NCBI GenBank assembly: GCA_949358305.1
Contig: OX442322.1
Location: 7,750,001 to 7,814,000, forward strand
Length of the DNA: 64,000 nucleotides
Reading direction: 5' to 3'
Source of the DNA: Strigamia acuminata
Lineage: Eukaryota > Arthropoda > Chilopoda > Geophilomorpha > Linotaeniidae
Part shown: positions 62,376 to 64,000 of the stretch, one piece after another
Layout: each line of letters starts with the position of its first letter
How positions within the stretch are numbered: position 1 is the first letter of the stretch
Notes under the pieces: model-generated
The model's input: the letters and a program-made list of their open reading frames with translations, nothing else
The model's database searches: none
What the model was told of the DNA's origin: nothing
Position numbers and translations under genes: made by a program

Positions 62376-63002
62376 CTAGTCCAGCTCCAACGCCCGTACG
62401 TGTTTGACCGATCGTCTGTATTCTTTGCCGTTTGACGAAAGCACACGTACGACTCGAACGAGACCGTCTTCCCCGGGCATGACCTCGGTGATACGGGCAA
62501 GAGGCCAGAAATAGGGATTGCTTCCTACTTTCTCCAACAAAACCACTTGTCCAACTTCTGGATTTTTGTATGCGGAATCCCCCTTCACCTCGTGGAAGTT
62601 CCGGAGCTGTTTTAAGTAGCTTTCCTTCCAAAGCCTCCAAAACTCCCAGAGGTGAAGTCTCCGCTTCTTCTCTAGACGCAGTAAATCCTTTCTACGAATG
62701 GCGTGCAATGGTCGATTTATAACAAACTTCGGCATACCTCCTGTTAAGAAGTTTTCGGGTGAAATGACGCGGCCCCCGTCAGGTTCCTCGTGTACGTAAG
62801 AGAGAGGACGCGAGTTCAGTACCGAACTGACTTCCGCCGACAGTGTCTGTAACGTTTCCAAATCGACTGTATGGCAAAGCAACGTCTTCCGTAGCTTGTC
62901 CTTCACGGAACGGACGAGCCTCTCCCAAGCTCCGCCCGCCCATGGCGAGAGAGGTGGGATAAAAGACCAGACTATTCGCTTTTCCGAAAGCAATGTCTTT
63001 AT
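62376..63002 (-). pseudogene. BEL-C2 integrase C-terminal part, cut by Copia-2
   Basis: Minus-strand frame ending at 62376, matching BEL-C1 from the segment before the catalytic Glu (62922-62924) to the end, with a few differences (such as Glu for Gln in HTVDLETLQTL). Upstream it is interrupted at 63002/63003 by the Copia-2 LTR. The longer open frame to 63197 merely reads into that LTR. The remainder of BEL-C2 would be beyond Copia-2, outside the window. Confidence 0.9.
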
Positions 63003-63537
63003 TGAAGGGCAGCAGAGGAGAGCAGCGCAAAATTCGGTGTGAACCGAAGCGTGGAAACGTGCGCGGGCGCCGTGTCGCTGACACGGACGTAGCGACGATG
63101 CTACAAAAATGCCGGGACCAAAGCGCGCGGCCAAATGCCGCTTATATGCGCTGAATGTGATGACAATAGCACTTAGGGTGCTGTAAAATATAAACAAACA
63201 CTCTAAAATGATAAAACTTTACTAAAACATAAGGAAAATCTTACATATCGTGTCCAAAATTAGGAGAAAGCACACAAACGTGTGTGCGGCCATCTTGGAT
63301 GGTGAAAAGTACAAGTATGACACCTGGTGTCGGAATTAGGCGTTACATAAACGAAAAAAACTAGAGAATGCATGGTACTCCATGCTTAGGTATACAAAAC
63401 GAGGTAAATATATAAATAATCATAAATAAAGTCGAGAATTGAATTATCACAACAAATACACTTGGATAATTAATAAACAAAAGATCAAATGTGATCCTAT
63501 ATCACATCGACGCACTTTGGGCTATTTTTGACCAACA
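63003..63537 (-). repeat. Copia-2 3' LTR (535 bp)
   Basis: Aligns to the Copia-1 LTR with many substitutions and small indels. Conserved are both termini, the GCGGCCATCTTGG YY1-type site (63286-63298) and the tRNA-iMet-like end (CTCTGCTGCCC on the minus strand, a variant of CTCTGCTACCC). Confidence 0.93.
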
Positions 63538-63758
63538 ATTCCCCCTTTCGATGGAAATAGGATCGGGGAAAATAACAATCGGATACTGGAATTACAGTGT
63601 ACATGAGACCGAAAAAAGAAAATAATAAAGTCGAATCATCGAGCCGGGTACTGTTATTGAAGAACGCTACGAAAGCCCGAAAATTCCCACTGGAACTCGA
63701 TGATCCTCAATGTCGGGTAATAACTTAAGAGTGTCACGAGAAAGTCACGGTGAAAAAT

Positions 63759-64000
63759 TCAAAGTCGGAAGATCTTAGAGATTAACGATCGCAAACGCTC
63801 AGAACTGAGCCATTTGGTAAAAATGTCCGCAATGTTCTGTTCACCGGAAACTTTGTGTAAACTGAAACATCCCGCCGTATACCACTCTCGTAGCCAATGA
63901 TATTTGACGCGGATATGCTTAGTCTTGGAATTCTCCACGTCATTCGAAGTAAACTGGATGGCTGCGAGGGCGTCGGAATAGATGATAGGACGAGATATTC
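63759..64000 (-). CDS. Copia-2 polyprotein, C-terminal end of RNase H (partial)
   Basis: About 80 codons visible, ending at the stop at 63759-63761. They align in frame to the Copia-1 C-terminus: the YSDALAAIQ catalytic-Asp region near 63980, KHIRVKYHW, the GEQN-type segment, and FTKW before the final LISKIFRL. No stop or frameshift is seen in this part. Reverse transcriptase and upstream domains lie beyond the right edge. Confidence 0.9.
   Translation of the reverse strand, partial: ISRPIIYSDALAAIQFTSNDVENSKTKHIRVKYHWLREWYTAGCFSLHKVSGEQNIADIFTKWLSSERLRSLISKIFRL

Larger units (their letters stand above)
58871..63002. repeat. Large inverted repeat, 1951-bp arms around a 230-bp spacer
   Basis: Left arm 58871-60821 and right arm 61052-63002 have the same length, so no indel separates them, and differ at few positions. 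Each arm holds the end of a BEL-C polyprotein plus its 3' LTR. The right arm ends where Copia-2 starts. Confidence 0.9.
63003..64000 (-). mobile_element. Copia-2, 3' end of a second Copia family member
   Basis: 3' LTR 63003-63537 (535 bp; minus strand starts TGTTGGTC and ends GCCCTTCA), polypurine tract 63538-63549 (plus strand ATTCCCCCTTTC), then the end of pol. Related to Copia-1 but clearly diverged in the LTR. Inserted in BEL-C2 after TTTAT. The left part of the element on its own strand is outside the window. Confidence 0.92.

Noticed and set aside
62376-63197. A 273-codon ORF as one protein
   Set aside because: Its first 65 codons are Copia-2 LTR; only 62376-63002 is BEL-C2 coding sequence.

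Overview
The window contains no recognisable host gene. It is a dense stack of nested LTR retrotransposons, almost all of the BEL/Pao superfamily with some Copia (Ty1/copia) elements. BEL/Pao elements are known only from animals. The tRNA-His and initiator-tRNA-Met primer sites and the TATA-less Inr+DPE promoters suggest an arthropod, but I cannot name the species. Nested insertion on this scale suggests heterochromatin or a transposon-rich (possibly piRNA-producing) locus. || Families (my names). BEL-A: one copy, 3151-42669, + strand. BEL-B: two copies. BEL-B1 is on the - strand (1-3150 and 42670-46265, running off the left edge); BEL-B2 is on the + strand and complete (49069-58397). BEL-C: BEL-C1 is on the + strand (46266-49068, then 58398-60821); BEL-C3 is a 230-bp fragment (60822-61051); BEL-C2 is on the - strand (61052-63002). 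TR-D: a non-coding element with 1748-bp LTRs, - strand. Copia-1: two + strand copies inside TR-D. Copia-2: - strand, 63003 to the right edge. || Order of insertion, read from target-site duplications (TSDs) and interrupted frames: BEL-C1 and BEL-C2 entered BEL-C-type DNA. BEL-B1 and BEL-B2 (TSD CGAC) entered BEL-C1. BEL-A entered the gag region of BEL-B1 (TSD CTTT). TR-D entered the 3' LTR of BEL-A (TSD ATAC). Copia-1 entered TR-D (TSD GAAAC). TR-D with its Copia-1 passenger was then duplicated in tandem, giving LTR-internal-LTR-internal-LTR with a period of exactly 14,223 bp (12391-42584). Copia-2 entered BEL-C2. || Function: BEL-A and BEL-B2 carry uninterrupted Gag-Pol frames of 1744 and 1746 codons, and both Copia-1 copies carry intact 1670-codon frames. 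These look recent and possibly autonomous, because their LTR pairs differ at only a few bases. BEL-B1 and BEL-C1 are broken. TR-D has primer site, LTRs and TSD but no polyprotein, and shares its 3'-LTR junction signals with BEL-C, so it is probably moved in trans. || Most interesting points: a 38-nt tRNA-His primer site, identical in two families, whose match stops next to tRNA position 37; a chain of near-perfect hairpins in the Copia-1 leader; a Copia-1 LTR end that resembles the initiator tRNA and pairs with the primer site; pyrimidine tracts where a polypurine tract is expected in the BEL families; an Inr+DPE promoter at exact spacing; a YY1/PHO-type motif in every LTR family; and a 1951-bp-arm inverted repeat at 58871-63002. 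Base comparisons were made by eye.
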